NCBI GenBank assembly: GCA_035528235.1
Contig: DATKZB010000035.1
Span: 1 to 28,812, forward strand
Reading direction: 5' to 3'
DNA from: DATKZB01 sp035528235
GTDB lineage: Bacteria > Planctomycetota > Phycisphaerae > FEN-1346
DNA: 28,812 nt
Both the position numbers and the translations under genes were made by a program. Shown piece by piece: positions 8,289 through 17,011 of this stretch. How positions within the stretch are numbered: position 1 is the first letter of the stretch; each line of letters opens with the position of its first letter. The notes under the pieces are model-generated. The model did not search any database and had not been told where the DNA came from. It saw only the letters and a program-made list of their open reading frames with translations.

Positions 8289-10054
8289 CACCCCGTCGCC
8301 GGCACCGGTTGCGGGTTGGCGTCCGGGGCAGGCTGAGGCCGGTGTGCGGCCCCGGCGTGTCCGGCCAGGACGTCGACGACTTCCTCGATCGCGGTAATCC
8401 CCGCCCGGACCTTGTTGACGCCGTCGGTCCAGATCGAGGGGTGTCCGGCGGCGCGGATAGCGGCACGGATGGCGTCGGCATCGGCCCCCGCCCGAATCGG
8501 TTCGGCCAGGTCTCCCTGGATCGGCGCCAACTCGAACAGGCCGATCCGCCCCAGGAACCCCGTTTGCCCGCAGACGCCGCACCCCCGGCCCTTGACGTAT
8601 TCCTCGATGGGACTCGTCGTCTCGGCGATGCGGCGGCGCAGCGCCGGCGGCGGCTCGTGCCGGGTCCGACAGTGCAGGCACACGGTCCGCACGAGCCGCT
8701 GCGCCAAGACGCCGCGAAGCGCCAACGCCAGCATTTCTCCCGGCACGTGCATGGCCAACCGAGCGATGGCGTCGGCGGCGTCGCGGGCCCGGATCTGGGC
8801 CAGGACCAGGCACCCGTCGAGGGCGGCGTCGACGGCCGCCCGGGCCACAGTGGCGTCCATCACGCCGTCCAGCATCAGGACGTCCGGCTGCTGGAGCAGC
8901 AGCCGCGGCAGGATGTCGGCCGAGTGGACCGTGCCGCACGTCGCCGGCGAGAACTGGTTCACCCCCGGCAGGCTGAAGTTGACGCACGCCTCGAACGTGC
9001 AGACGTTCAGGCGGACGGGGTCCAGGGCATTGAGCGTGCCGTAGAGCGTCGTCGTCACGCCGCTCTCGCGCGGGCCGGCCACGACCACCAGGCCGGAACC
9101 GTCGGCCAGCAGGCCGTGGTACGCCGAGAGCAGTTCGAAATCGCAGCCGAGTTTCTCGAGGGGTTTCTGGGCCTCGTCGTCGCGGACCAGGCGGACGACC
9201 GTCCTGGGTCCGAAGGCCCCCCCCAGACTGGCCACGTGAACCTGGACGCTGCGGCCCTGGACCAGCAGGCGCGCGCTGCGCCGCGAGGGGTGAGCGGGCG
9301 ACGTCTTGTTCGCGGCGCCGAGCATCTCGTCAAACGCGGCGGCCAGGCCGGCGGCCAGACGCACCGGCGGACGCATGACCACGTGCAACGCCCCGTCGAT
9401 GCGGAACCGGATACGCAGCACCTTCTCGTCGGGCTCCAGGTGAATGGCGTTGGCCCGCGACCGGACGGCCTCGCGCACCAACAGGCTGGCCACCTTCTCG
9501 GGCGGCCAGGTGCCGTACGCCGCCTCGTAGTCATCGGGCAGCAGCAGGTCGGGCGAGGCCGACATGTCGCCCTCGCCGTCGTCGAGGAGTTGGGCGAACT
9601 CCTTGCCCTCGGGGCGCGTCTCGTCGAGCATCCGGTAAATGTTGTCGGCGACGGCGGCCACCACCTGCACGCTGAGGCCGGCGGCGTGGGCGATCTCGTC
9701 GACCAGGAAGATGTTCGACGGCTCCGACACGGCCACCGTCAGCACGTCGCGGACGCGGAAGAGCGGCAGGACGCCGTGCTTCTGCGTGAAGGCCGCCGGC
9801 AGCGCGCCGCGGACCGACGCGTCGACCAGTTGAGGCGTCAGGCGGGCGAACGGCACGCCGCACGCCTCGGCCACGGCCGACAGCACCTGCTCCTGGGTGG
9901 CATATCCCAGGTCGACCAGGATCTCGCCCAGGAGGCGGCCCGGCTGGCCGGTCTGCTGGACCTCCAGCGCGTGGGCCAGTTGCTGGGCCGTCAGGACCTG
10001 GCGGGCCGTCAGCATATCGCCGAGCCGGGCGCGGTGTTTGGTTGCCAGGGTCAT
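8288..10054 (-). CDS. GspE/PilB-family protein with degraded ATPase motifs (predicted pseudo-ATPase)
   Basis: The 588 residues are homologous end to end to T2SS/T4P assembly ATPases. Residues 10-33 and 41-64 form an MshEN-like pair (RLGDML...L...L..Q; LLGEILVDLG), the module that binds c-di-GMP in MshE. The first copy matches well apart from Q for G at 19; the second lacks its first Arg and last Gln. The catalytic core is altered everywhere. Walker A reads GPRESGVTT (327-335), with V333 in place of lysine. The Asp box reads TFEACV instead of TVEDPV. Walker B reads QPDVLMLDGVMD (389-400), with DG for GE. The His box reads AQIRARDA (419-426), without histidine. The zinc pairs CLHC (459-462) and CGVC (492-495) are intact. 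The reading frame is open throughout, so it looks like a selected pseudoenzyme and not a decaying gene. It is the last gene of the pilus operon. Confidence 0.9.
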   Translation of the reverse strand: MTLATKHRARLGDMLTARQVLTAQQLAHALEVQQTGQPGRLLGEILVDLGYATQEQVLSAVAEACGVPFARLTPQLVDASVRGALPAAFTQKHGVLPLFRVRDVLTVAVSEPSNIFLVDEIAHAAGLSVQVVAAVADNIYRMLDETRPEGKEFAQLLDDGEGDMSASPDLLLPDDYEAAYGTWPPEKVASLLVREAVRSRANAIHLEPDEKVLRIRFRIDGALHVVMRPPVRLAAGLAAAFDEMLGAANKTSPAHPSRRSARLLVQGRSVQVHVASLGGAFGPRTVVRLVRDDEAQKPLEKLGCDFELLSAYHGLLADGSGLVVVAGPRESGVTTTLYGTLNALDPVRLNVCTFEACVNFSLPGVNQFSPATCGTVHSADILPRLLLQQPDVLMLDGVMDATVARAAVDAALDGCLVLAQIRARDAADAIARLAMHVPGEMLALALRGVLAQRLVRTVCLHCRTRHEPPPALRRRIAETTSPIEEYVKGRGCGVCGQTGFLGRIGLFELAPIQGDLAEPIRAGADADAIRAAIRAAGHPSIWTDGVNKVRAGITAIEEVVDVLAGHAGAAHRPQPAPDANPQPVPATG

Positions 10055-10062
10055 CGCCTGTC

Positions 10063-10398
10063 CTAATGGAAACTCTTGACGGCCTCGTGAACGTTGTCGA
10101 AGACCTCGAACCGCTTGTCGAGGCGGACGACCTCGAAGGTCTTGCGGCCGATGCCCTTGAGGCCGGCCACCTTGGCCGCCCCCTGGACGGCCTCGACCTG
10201 CTCCTGGAACCAGACCAGGGCTTCCAGGCCCTGGCTGTCAAAGTACCCGGTCCGCGAGAGGTCGAGGACGAACCACCGGCCGCCGGCGCGAATCTGTTCG
10301 GCGGCGGCGCGGCGGAACTGCTCCTCTTCGGCCCGTGTCAGGGCCGGGTCTACCGAGAGCACGATCATGCTGCCGTACGCATCGGTTGTAGTCGGCAT
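10063..10398 (-). CDS. STAS-domain protein (anti-sigma-factor antagonist-like)
   Basis: The product has 111 residues, a single STAS domain. The core signature FVLDLSRTGYFDSQGLEAL is at 43-61. D54-S55 lie at the loop where SpoIIAA/RsbV-type proteins carry their phosphorylated serine, so S55 is a candidate phosphoacceptor. Such proteins usually switch a partner (anti-sigma kinase or other) through phosphorylation. No RsbW-like kinase is in the window. The HPK upstream is of the HisKA type and is not an obvious partner. It begins 14 nt after the HD-GYP gene and ends 8 nt before the GspE-like gene, so the three are probably co-expressed. A GAGG-type ribosome-binding site precedes the ATG. Confidence 0.85.
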   Translation of the reverse strand: MPTTTDAYGSMIVLSVDPALTRAEEEQFRRAAAEQIRAGGRWFVLDLSRTGYFDSQGLEALVWFQEQVEAVQGAAKVAGLKGIGRKTFEVVRLDKRFEVFDNVHEAVKSFH

Positions 10399-10412
10399 GG
10401 CAAACCTCGCCT

Positions 10413-11942
10413 CTACGGGGCGCAGAGCGCCGGCGACTGTTCGACAAACTGCTGCATGAGCCGCTTCAGGTTGATCCGGAAGAACGCCTCGACCACGGCG
10501 GGGTCGAACTGCACGCCGTCGTTCCGCCGGATCTCGTCTATGACGTGCGACAGCGGCAGCATGGGCCGGTACGGCCGGTTGCTGGTCATGGCGTCGAAGG
10601 CATCGGCCAGACCCACGATACGGGCCAGGGGCGGAATGGCGTCGCCCCGAAGGCCGTCGGGGTACCCGCTGCCGTCGAGGCGTTCGTGATGGTGGATGAC
10701 GGCCTCGCGGACGGTCCCGAGTTTGGCGATGCCCTCGAGGATGCGTCCGCCCACCGTGGGGTGCTGCGACATGATGAGGCGTTCCTCGGGCTGGAGGAGC
10801 CCCTCCTTACGCAGGATGGCCTCCGGTGTGCCGATCTTGCCGATGTCGTGCAGCAGCCCCGCCATGTATGCCTCTTCGGCCTGGTCGTCGTCCAGGGCCA
10901 TCTGTCGGGCGATCTCGCGGCAGGTAAAGGCCACGCGCTCGCTGTGGCCGCACGTGTACGGGTCCTTGGCATCGACGCTCGAGACCAGGGCCCGGACCAG
11001 GCTCAGCATCATCTCCCGGAGGGCGTGGTAAAGGTGGCGGTTCTCGATGATGACGGCGGTGGCGTTGGCGCTGGACCGGATGAGTTTGACGTCGGGGCTG
11101 CCGAACTCTTCGCCCTCGCGGTTGAACGCCGCCATGGCACCGCGCGCCCCCTTCCCCATCGTCAGGGGCACCACGACCACCCGCTCCAGCGCCAGCGAAA
11201 AGCGGCCCAGCAACGGGTCCTGCTGGCAGTGGTTGTTGATGAGGACGCCCTCGTCGGCATCCAGGCCGTCGAGCAACTTTCCGAACAGTTGCGGCAGGTC
11301 CGAGGCCAGCATCGGCAGCGACCCCGCCACGACGGTCTCCGGCGGTGCGCCGTCGTGTCCCGGCAGACAGGCGGCCGCCGCCTCGGCGCCGGTCGTCTCG
11401 CACAGTTCCGAGCAGACGTACTCCAGCAGACCCCGGACCGGCTGGGTAACGCGCAGCGCCTCGCCCACGCCGTGGAGCAGGCTGATCTCCTCGAAGCACT
11501 GGGACAGCGCCTCGGAGAGCGAGTCGCGCTCGGCCCGGACGTCGGCCTCCTGGACCCGGGCGCGAACGGTCGCGGCCACGGCGGCCAGCAGGCCGCGCGC
11601 CATCGCGTGTTGCCCCGGGCCGGACACGGCCACTTCGGCGCCGACGATGAACAGGGGCCTGGCGCGGAGCCAGACCGGCCAGGCACCCGCCAGAACGCCG
11701 GGCCCGGCATCGAGACGGTCGGCCCGGGTCTCGGCCGCCTCGCGGACGAGACGGCGCACGGTCTCGGACGCCGGCGCGCCGACGTCGGCGCGGGCGTCGT
11801 CCTCGGGCGCCGCGTCCACCGGGCCGGTGCCGTCGGGACGGTAGAAGCGGACGGCCACGCCCGTCTGGTCGAGGATCTCCCGGGCGAGTCCCTCCGGCAC
11901 ACCGGCCACGGGCTCAAGACAGGTTGTCTCGGACTGTGACAT
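10413..11942 (-). CDS. GAF/HD-GYP protein, predicted cyclic-di-GMP phosphodiesterase
   Basis: The product has 509 residues and no membrane segment. A poorly recognisable N-terminal region (1-145) is followed by a probable GAF domain (about 150-300) and an HD-GYP domain (about 315-500). Active-site motifs are intact: HSER (333-336), HDIGK (365-369) and HHHERLDGSGYP (417-428). It should therefore hydrolyse c-di-GMP to pGpG or GMP, with the GAF domain as a possible ligand sensor. AGAGGA precedes the ATG. It lies 10 nt after the response regulator gene, whose single receiver domain might regulate it in trans. The combination with a downstream protein carrying an MshEN-like region suggests a local c-di-GMP circuit. 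Confidence 0.93.
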   Translation of the reverse strand: MSQSETTCLEPVAGVPEGLAREILDQTGVAVRFYRPDGTGPVDAAPEDDARADVGAPASETVRRLVREAAETRADRLDAGPGVLAGAWPVWLRARPLFIVGAEVAVSGPGQHAMARGLLAAVAATVRARVQEADVRAERDSLSEALSQCFEEISLLHGVGEALRVTQPVRGLLEYVCSELCETTGAEAAAACLPGHDGAPPETVVAGSLPMLASDLPQLFGKLLDGLDADEGVLINNHCQQDPLLGRFSLALERVVVVPLTMGKGARGAMAAFNREGEEFGSPDVKLIRSSANATAVIIENRHLYHALREMMLSLVRALVSSVDAKDPYTCGHSERVAFTCREIARQMALDDDQAEEAYMAGLLHDIGKIGTPEAILRKEGLLQPEERLIMSQHPTVGGRILEGIAKLGTVREAVIHHHERLDGSGYPDGLRGDAIPPLARIVGLADAFDAMTSNRPYRPMLPLSHVIDEIRRNDGVQFDPAVVEAFFRINLKRLMQQFVEQSPALCAP

Positions 11943-11952
11943 CGCGGTCCTC

Positions 11953-12330
11953 TTAGCGCGGCGCCCCGACGCCGAGCGCGTGCTGAACGTTGGCCAGCAG
12001 TTCGCGCGGGCTGAAGGGCTTGGTCATCACGTGCAGAATGGGCAGGTCGCGGATCTGGTCGCGGTCGATCTCGAAACCCTTGGCCGTCAGCAGGATCGTC
12101 GGGATGGGCTCCGGCAATTCGGCCGTCAGCCGCGCGCACAGTTCCAGCCCGCTCATGCCAGGCATCTGGAGGTCGGTGACCAGGAAGTCCGGTCGCTCGG
12201 CCGTGGCGCGCTCGTACGCCTCGCATCCGTCCATGGCCACGATAACCTCCAGACCCGCGTTCTGGAACTTGCGTGCCACGACGTGGGTGATGCACGCCTC
12301 GTCGTCGGCCACCAGCACTTTGCATCCCAT
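11953..12330 (-). CDS. Single-domain response regulator (CheY-like receiver)
   Basis: The product has 125 residues, consisting only of a receiver domain. The acidic pair is in VADDE (9-11). The phosphoacceptor is D53 in VTDLQMPGMSG. The switch Thr is in LLTAKG and the conserved lysine in TKPFSP. There is no output domain, so it must act by protein-protein contact. It sits 22 nt after the histidine kinase gene, its likely phosphodonor, and just before the HD-GYP gene, a plausible target. Confidence 0.95.
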   Translation of the reverse strand: MGCKVLVADDEACITHVVARKFQNAGLEVIVAMDGCEAYERATAERPDFLVTDLQMPGMSGLELCARLTAELPEPIPTILLTAKGFEIDRDQIRDLPILHVMTKPFSPRELLANVQHALGVGAPR

Positions 12331-12352
12331 AGCGTCTTCCCTCCCGGCGCTG

Positions 12353-13798
12353 TCAGCGAACGGCCGGCAGAAAGACCCGGAACACGGATCCCTTGCCGAC
12401 CTGGCTTTCCAGGGCTACCCGTCCCCCATGAATGGTCTCCACGACGTGCTTGACGAGCGACAGGCCCAGGCCGGTGCCGCCGGCGGCCTTGGCCGAGTGC
12501 CGCGAACGATAGAACTTCTCGAATACCCGCTCGATGTCTTCCGGCGGAATGCCGTAACCGGTGTCGGCCACCTCGACGACGACCGAGCCGTCGTCGAGGT
12601 AGGTCGAGATGCGGACGCGACCGCCCTCGGGGGTGTACTTGACGGCGTTCGAGACGACGTTGAGCACCGCCTGGTACAGCATGTCGCGGTCGCCGTTGAC
12701 GCGGAAGAAAACGGGGGCCAGGTCGGCCTCGAGCCGGATGTTCTTCTGGACGGCCTGGGGCGTCATGACGTCGCCGACGTCGCGGAGGATCTCGGTGACG
12801 GCCAGGTCGGTCTTGTTGGCCTGGATGAGGCCGGACTCCAGGCGGCTGAGGTTCAGGATATTTTCGATGAGCCGGCCGAGTCGGGTGGTCTCGGCGGCGA
12901 TGACGCCCAGGAACTCCTTGGCCTCGGCCTCGTCGGCCGCCTCGTCGTCGAGCAGCATCTCGGCGTACGCCTTGATGCTGGCCAGGGGGGCCTTCAGTTC
13001 GTGGCTGACATGCGACACAAAATCGCTCTTCATGCGGGCGATTTCCTTCTCCTTCGTCACGTCGTGCAGCACCGCCACCACCCCGCTGACCCGGTCGTGT
13101 TTGCGTCCCTCGACCACCGTGTTCAGGATGACCCGCCAGGTCCGGGCGTCGTCGCCGGCGCCCTGGATCCACTCGACGGTCCGGTGCGGCTCGAGCGGGC
13201 CGGTCTCGCGCATTTCGTGCAGCAGTTCGAGGAACTGCTTGTCGCCAATGGCCTCCTCGACCGGCTTGCGGACCGCCGGGTCGAACTCGAAACCGAAGGT
13301 CCTTTCGGCGGCGGCATTCGTCAGGACCAGGTCGCCGAAGGCGTCCATGACCAGCACCCCGTCGCTGATGGCGTGGATGACGGCCTCAATGTGCCGCTTC
13401 TCCGCCTCCAGGACCTTCATCTGAATCTGCCGCTCCTTGGCGGCCATGTGCGATTGCTCGACATCGTCCTTGACGAACACCAGGTACCGGTTGATGGCCG
13501 TGCCGAGGCGGCCGAGCACGTCGGCCTCGCCCTCGCTGATAACCATGCCCACCGTGCCGCGACGGATCATGCCCTCCAGGTGCTCCGCCACGGTGTTGAT
13601 CCGCTCCTTGGGCACGCGCGCAATCAGGAAGCCGCCGATGGTCCCGAGGACCGCCAGCGCCAGGCCCGCGCCCAGCGTCATCGCCTTGGCCGCCGCCGAC
13701 TGCTCCGTGTCGCGCAGCGGGTCCATTAGCAGATGCAGACCCACCCCGACCCCCAGGAACAGCAGGATGACGGCAATGACACGTCGCAACTCAATCAC
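12353..13798 (-). CDS. Membrane sensor histidine kinase (PAS, HisKA, HATPase)
   Basis: The product has 481 residues. Two N-terminal membrane segments (about 7-25 and 40-60) enclose only some 15 extracytoplasmic residues. This makes sensing in the membrane or cytoplasm more likely than binding of a periplasmic ligand. A HAMP-like linker and coiled coil (60-135) lead to a PAS domain (about 138-255, ISDGVLVMDAFGDLVLTN). HisKA follows with phosphoacceptor H266 in SHVSHELKAPL. The ATPase domain shows the N box (N384 in VSNAVKYTP), DTGYGIP (412-418) and GTGLGL (441-446). The GTG start has GGAGGT about 9 nt upstream. It pairs with the receiver gene immediately downstream. Layout is PhoR/VicK-like, but the stimulus is unknown. 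Confidence 0.95.
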   Translation of the reverse strand: MIELRRVIAVILLFLGVGVGLHLLMDPLRDTEQSAAAKAMTLGAGLALAVLGTIGGFLIARVPKERINTVAEHLEGMIRRGTVGMVISEGEADVLGRLGTAINRYLVFVKDDVEQSHMAAKERQIQMKVLEAEKRHIEAVIHAISDGVLVMDAFGDLVLTNAAAERTFGFEFDPAVRKPVEEAIGDKQFLELLHEMRETGPLEPHRTVEWIQGAGDDARTWRVILNTVVEGRKHDRVSGVVAVLHDVTKEKEIARMKSDFVSHVSHELKAPLASIKAYAEMLLDDEAADEAEAKEFLGVIAAETTRLGRLIENILNLSRLESGLIQANKTDLAVTEILRDVGDVMTPQAVQKNIRLEADLAPVFFRVNGDRDMLYQAVLNVVSNAVKYTPEGGRVRISTYLDDGSVVVEVADTGYGIPPEDIERVFEKFYRSRHSAKAAGGTGLGLSLVKHVVETIHGGRVALESQVGKGSVFRVFLPAVR

Positions 13799-13852
13799 AA
13801 CCAGAGACCTCCGGACCTCTTCCCCCGCACACGAGGCGTCGCGGTTCGCGTC

Positions 13853-15046
13853 TCACGACGGGCTTATGGGTCGGGCCAGGCTGTACGGCCCGCTGCGCTC
13901 GGCGTGCGGCGCTGCGGCCGGCGGGCCGGTGGCCGGCGGCGGCTCGGGCGGCTGCCCGCCGGCACGGATAAGCAGTTGCACCACCGTGTCCCGGCCGGCG
14001 CAGTTCGGGTCCTTCAGGGCCAACTGAAGGTGCGGCAGGGCCTCGCCGGGCCGACCTTCGGCCACGAGCACATAGCCCATCAGGGCGTTGGCCTCGGCGG
14101 CCTGCGGCGACCGCGACAGGGCGGCATCGAGGAACTTCCGGGCCGACGGCAACCGGTTCTCGACGATGTCGCACTTGGCCAGCGAGACCAGCGGCCTGGC
14201 CGTTTCCGGAGCGTCGCGGGACCGCTGCTGGTACAGCGCCCGGGCCTGGTCGGTGCGGCCGAGGGCCAGCAGGCAGTCGGCCCGCATCTGGCCGATCCAG
14301 CCGGCGGCGAAGTCGGGCTCCAGCGCTTCCAGGTCCACCAGCACCCCCTCGGCTTCCTGGTACGCCCCGGAGTGGAACAGGGCGCTGGCGAACCGCTCCG
14401 TGGGCGTCTGCCCCTTCGGGTCCAGCCGCATGGAGATCCGGTAACTGCCGACGGCCTCCTGGTACCGGCCGAGCAGCGAGAAGACGTCGGCGAGGGCGCC
14501 GTGGATGTCGGCCCGGCCGGGCATCCGCTGGGCCGCGGTCGCCAGGCGCTTGGCAGCCGTCTCGGGCTGGCCGGCCGCCACGAGCATCTCGGATTCGGCC
14601 AGGACGTACCGGGCCACGTCGGGGCTCAGTTCGGCCGCCGTGGCGAATTCCTCCAGGGCCTTGTCGTCGTGTCCGATGGCCTGGTCGATGGTGCCCAACA
14701 CGTAGCAGGCTTCGGCGGATTTCGGGTCGATCGTGGTGGCGGTCTCGGCGTAGTCGCGAGCCAGGTCCAGTTCGCCCTTCTCGGCGGCCAGGCGGGCCCC
14801 CAGCACGTAGACCGGGGCGTAGCGGACCACGCCGCCCTTGATGATCTCCTCGACGTGCTCGCGCGCGCGGTCCAGGTTGCCGCGACGGTAACACCCTTCG
14901 GCCAGTTTGGTCATCATCTCGGCCCGCGAGTCGGCCCACCGATTGCGGGCCTCCCGGCGGTCCTTATCCATCTGGGTCTGCCCGCATCCGGCGGCCAGGA
15001 CCAGGCACGCCACGACGGCGCCGAGGATCATTCGCTTAGTTCGCAC
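13853..15046 (-). CDS. TPR-repeat lipoprotein of the pilus operon
   Basis: The product has 397 residues. A lipoprotein signal peptide ends in the lipobox LAAGC with C21 as lipidation site. The rest is a run of TPRs (for example KLAEGCYRRGNLDRAREHVEE, SAEACYVLGTIDQAIGHDDKA and ANALMGYVLVAEGRPGEALPHL) up to about 360. It closes with a Pro/Ala-rich tail. The GTG start has an ideal AAAGGAGGT 5-6 nt upstream and overlaps the secretin stop by 11 nt. A TPR lipoprotein directly after a secretin suggests a pilotin-like role (as PilF/PilW for PilQ) in secretin targeting or assembly. This is inference from position and architecture, and it is longer than classical PilF. Confidence 0.85.
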   Translation of the reverse strand: MRTKRMILGAVVACLVLAAGCGQTQMDKDRREARNRWADSRAEMMTKLAEGCYRRGNLDRAREHVEEIIKGGVVRYAPVYVLGARLAAEKGELDLARDYAETATTIDPKSAEACYVLGTIDQAIGHDDKALEEFATAAELSPDVARYVLAESEMLVAAGQPETAAKRLATAAQRMPGRADIHGALADVFSLLGRYQEAVGSYRISMRLDPKGQTPTERFASALFHSGAYQEAEGVLVDLEALEPDFAAGWIGQMRADCLLALGRTDQARALYQQRSRDAPETARPLVSLAKCDIVENRLPSARKFLDAALSRSPQAAEANALMGYVLVAEGRPGEALPHLQLALKDPNCAGRDTVVQLLIRAGGQPPEPPPATGPPAAAPHAERSGPYSLARPISPS

Positions 15047-16997
15047 GGCTGACCTCCTTTACCTCGGGCCGGTCTGCGGCGGGGCCGGCGGGTTGGGCGT
15101 TGGCCTGCGGCGTCGCGGTCGGGGCGGACGGCGTCGCGGTTTCCGGCTTGGGGGCCGGCGCCGGTTTCGCGCTGCCGGGGACGGCACCCTTAGCCTCGTC
15201 CATGGCCCGGAGCCGGGCCCCGATGGTGTCCCAGAGGGTGAGGTTGGGCGGCGTGTGGGGCTGGGCGTTGCGGGCGGAGAGGACCTTGTCCTTCAGGCGG
15301 AGGCCCTTGAGGTTGTTCGGCGCCACGTTGTTGGCCAGCGAGACGTTCCACCAGGCGTCGTCGAGGTCCTTTCGCCGGCCGCCCTTCTCGTAGCGTTGCC
15401 AGGCCTCGTTGGCCTTCTGGACGTAACCGACGGTGATGCGTTCCCGCGTGAAGAAGGTGAACCCCTCGCGGACACCCAGGCACCGCCGCTTGATGTCGTC
15501 CCGGATGTCTTCGCCGAGTTTGCTGGCCTCCTCGACGTCCTCGATGATGTGCGGCGTCAGGAGCACGATGATCTCGTGCCGCGTGGTCTTGTCTTCCTTG
15601 CTGCGGAACAGCCAGCCCAGGCCCGGCAGGTTGCCGAGGCCGGGGACCTGCTTGCGTCCGATGCTGGCGTCCTCGTCGAACAGGCCGCCGATGACGATCG
15701 TGTGCCCGTCCTTGACCAGGACATTGCAGGTGACCTCGGTGGTGATTTCCTCCGGCAGGCCGTTGATGACGTTGCCCTGGGCGACCTTCGGGTGGACCTC
15801 GAGGCGAATGTACCCGTCGTCGCTGATGAAGGGACGGAAGAGCAGTTGCGTGCCCGAGTCGAGGAACTCGACGGTCTCGATGAAGCTCGTCTCGGTGGTA
15901 GTCGTGGTCTTGTAACCGAGGCGTTCGCCCACCATGACCTCGGCCCGCTGCTTGTTGAGGGCCAGCACCTTGGGGTTGCTGAGGACGACCGTGTCGGTCA
16001 CCTCCTCGAGGGCGTGGATGAAGAAGGCCACGTTGTTCGTGATGACGCCGATGTTCAGCCCGGTGCCCGGTCCGGCGAACCCCTCGGTCCGCATCTGGCC
16101 CCACGGTTTCATGGCGGCGGGGGCCGTGACGGGCGTCAGGCCGTCGTTGGGCACCGACGTCGGGTCGACCACGGGGATGGCCGTGTTCGAGAGATCCCGG
16201 AAGTTGACGCCGGCCAAGGCGTTGAAGTCGACGCCCAGGCTCGTCGTGTCGTTGAGGGTGATCTTGAGAATCGTCGCCTCGACGAGGACCTGCCGTGGCC
16301 GGCGGTCCAGCTGCAGGAGGACCTCCCGGACCCGTTCGATGTTCTCCGGGAAGTCGCGGATGACCACGGTGTCCTGGAGCGAGAAGTTGTTGCTGCCGGT
16401 GCCCTCGCTGCCGCCGGAGGGGATGCCCTCCGGGGCTGCCGTGTTGACGGCCATGCTGCCCTTGGCCGAGAGGATCGGCGCCAGGAGTTTGATGGCATCG
16501 TCGCCCTTCAGGTAGTTCAGCGAGAAGACCTCGGTCGTCAGTCGCGACTCGTCGCCCTTGATGGCGGCGATCTCCTCGGGCGTGTGAACGTAGATGCACC
16601 CACCCTCGCGGACCCAGACCAGTCCGCTGCCCCGGCAGACGGCGTCGAGGGCCTCCTCGACCGTCACGCCGTACAGGTCGGCCGTGACGCGTCCCTTGGC
16701 CCCCTTGCCGGCGATGATGTTGAGTTGGTACTGTTGCGACAGGAGTTCCAGGACGTTGGCCAATTCGTCGTCCTTGACGTGCAGTTCGATCTTGCCCTCG
16801 CCGGCCGACGTGGTCGTGGCCGTGCCGCCGGCGGCGGGCGCAGCGGCATCGGGGGCTGGCGCGGCCGGGGGCGGTTTCTCGCCTGCCGGCGCGCCCAGCG
16901 CCACGCTGGGGCCCAGCACCAGGTACGCCAGGGCCAGCGCGGCGGCCAGAAGCCGGACGCGCCAGCGATGTGGGTTAAACAGGGTCTCCCTTTCCAT
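15036..16997 (-). CDS. Outer-membrane secretin (PilQ/GspD family)
   Basis: This protein forms the outer-membrane channel for the pilus or secreted substrates. The product has 653 residues. A signal peptide (core about 16-35, ALGAP) and a Pro/Ala linker (40-65) lead to an N0/STN domain (about 68-138, IELHVKDDELANVLELLSQQ). An N1/NolW-like domain (about 153-235, with an inserted Gly/Ser loop near 190-205) follows, then QVLVEATILKI. The beta-barrel secretin domain spans about 320-485, with MVGERLGY and the hallmark VPGLGNLPGLGWLF (451-464). A 165-residue C-terminal extension beyond the secretin core is unusual. The ATG at 16997 has AAGGAG 7 nt upstream and is preferred to the codon at 17033, which lies inside the preceding gene. 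PilQ-like by operon position. Confidence 0.95.
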   Translation of the reverse strand: MERETLFNPHRWRVRLLAAALALAYLVLGPSVALGAPAGEKPPPAAPAPDAAAPAAGGTATTTSAGEGKIELHVKDDELANVLELLSQQYQLNIIAGKGAKGRVTADLYGVTVEEALDAVCRGSGLVWVREGGCIYVHTPEEIAAIKGDESRLTTEVFSLNYLKGDDAIKLLAPILSAKGSMAVNTAAPEGIPSGGSEGTGSNNFSLQDTVVIRDFPENIERVREVLLQLDRRPRQVLVEATILKITLNDTTSLGVDFNALAGVNFRDLSNTAIPVVDPTSVPNDGLTPVTAPAAMKPWGQMRTEGFAGPGTGLNIGVITNNVAFFIHALEEVTDTVVLSNPKVLALNKQRAEVMVGERLGYKTTTTTETSFIETVEFLDSGTQLLFRPFISDDGYIRLEVHPKVAQGNVINGLPEEITTEVTCNVLVKDGHTIVIGGLFDEDASIGRKQVPGLGNLPGLGWLFRSKEDKTTRHEIIVLLTPHIIEDVEEASKLGEDIRDDIKRRCLGVREGFTFFTRERITVGYVQKANEAWQRYEKGGRRKDLDDAWWNVSLANNVAPNNLKGLRLKDKVLSARNAQPHTPPNLTLWDTIGARLRAMDEAKGAVPGSAKPAPAPKPETATPSAPTATPQANAQPAGPAADRPEVKEVSRAN

Positions 16998-17011
16998 GAC
17001 GATGCTCCTTC

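Noticed and set aside
8309..10066. Open frame of 585 codons opposite the GspE-like gene
   Set aside because: It shows no recognisable domains and His/Arg/Gln-rich shadow composition, whereas the minus strand matches the GspE/PilB family from end to end.
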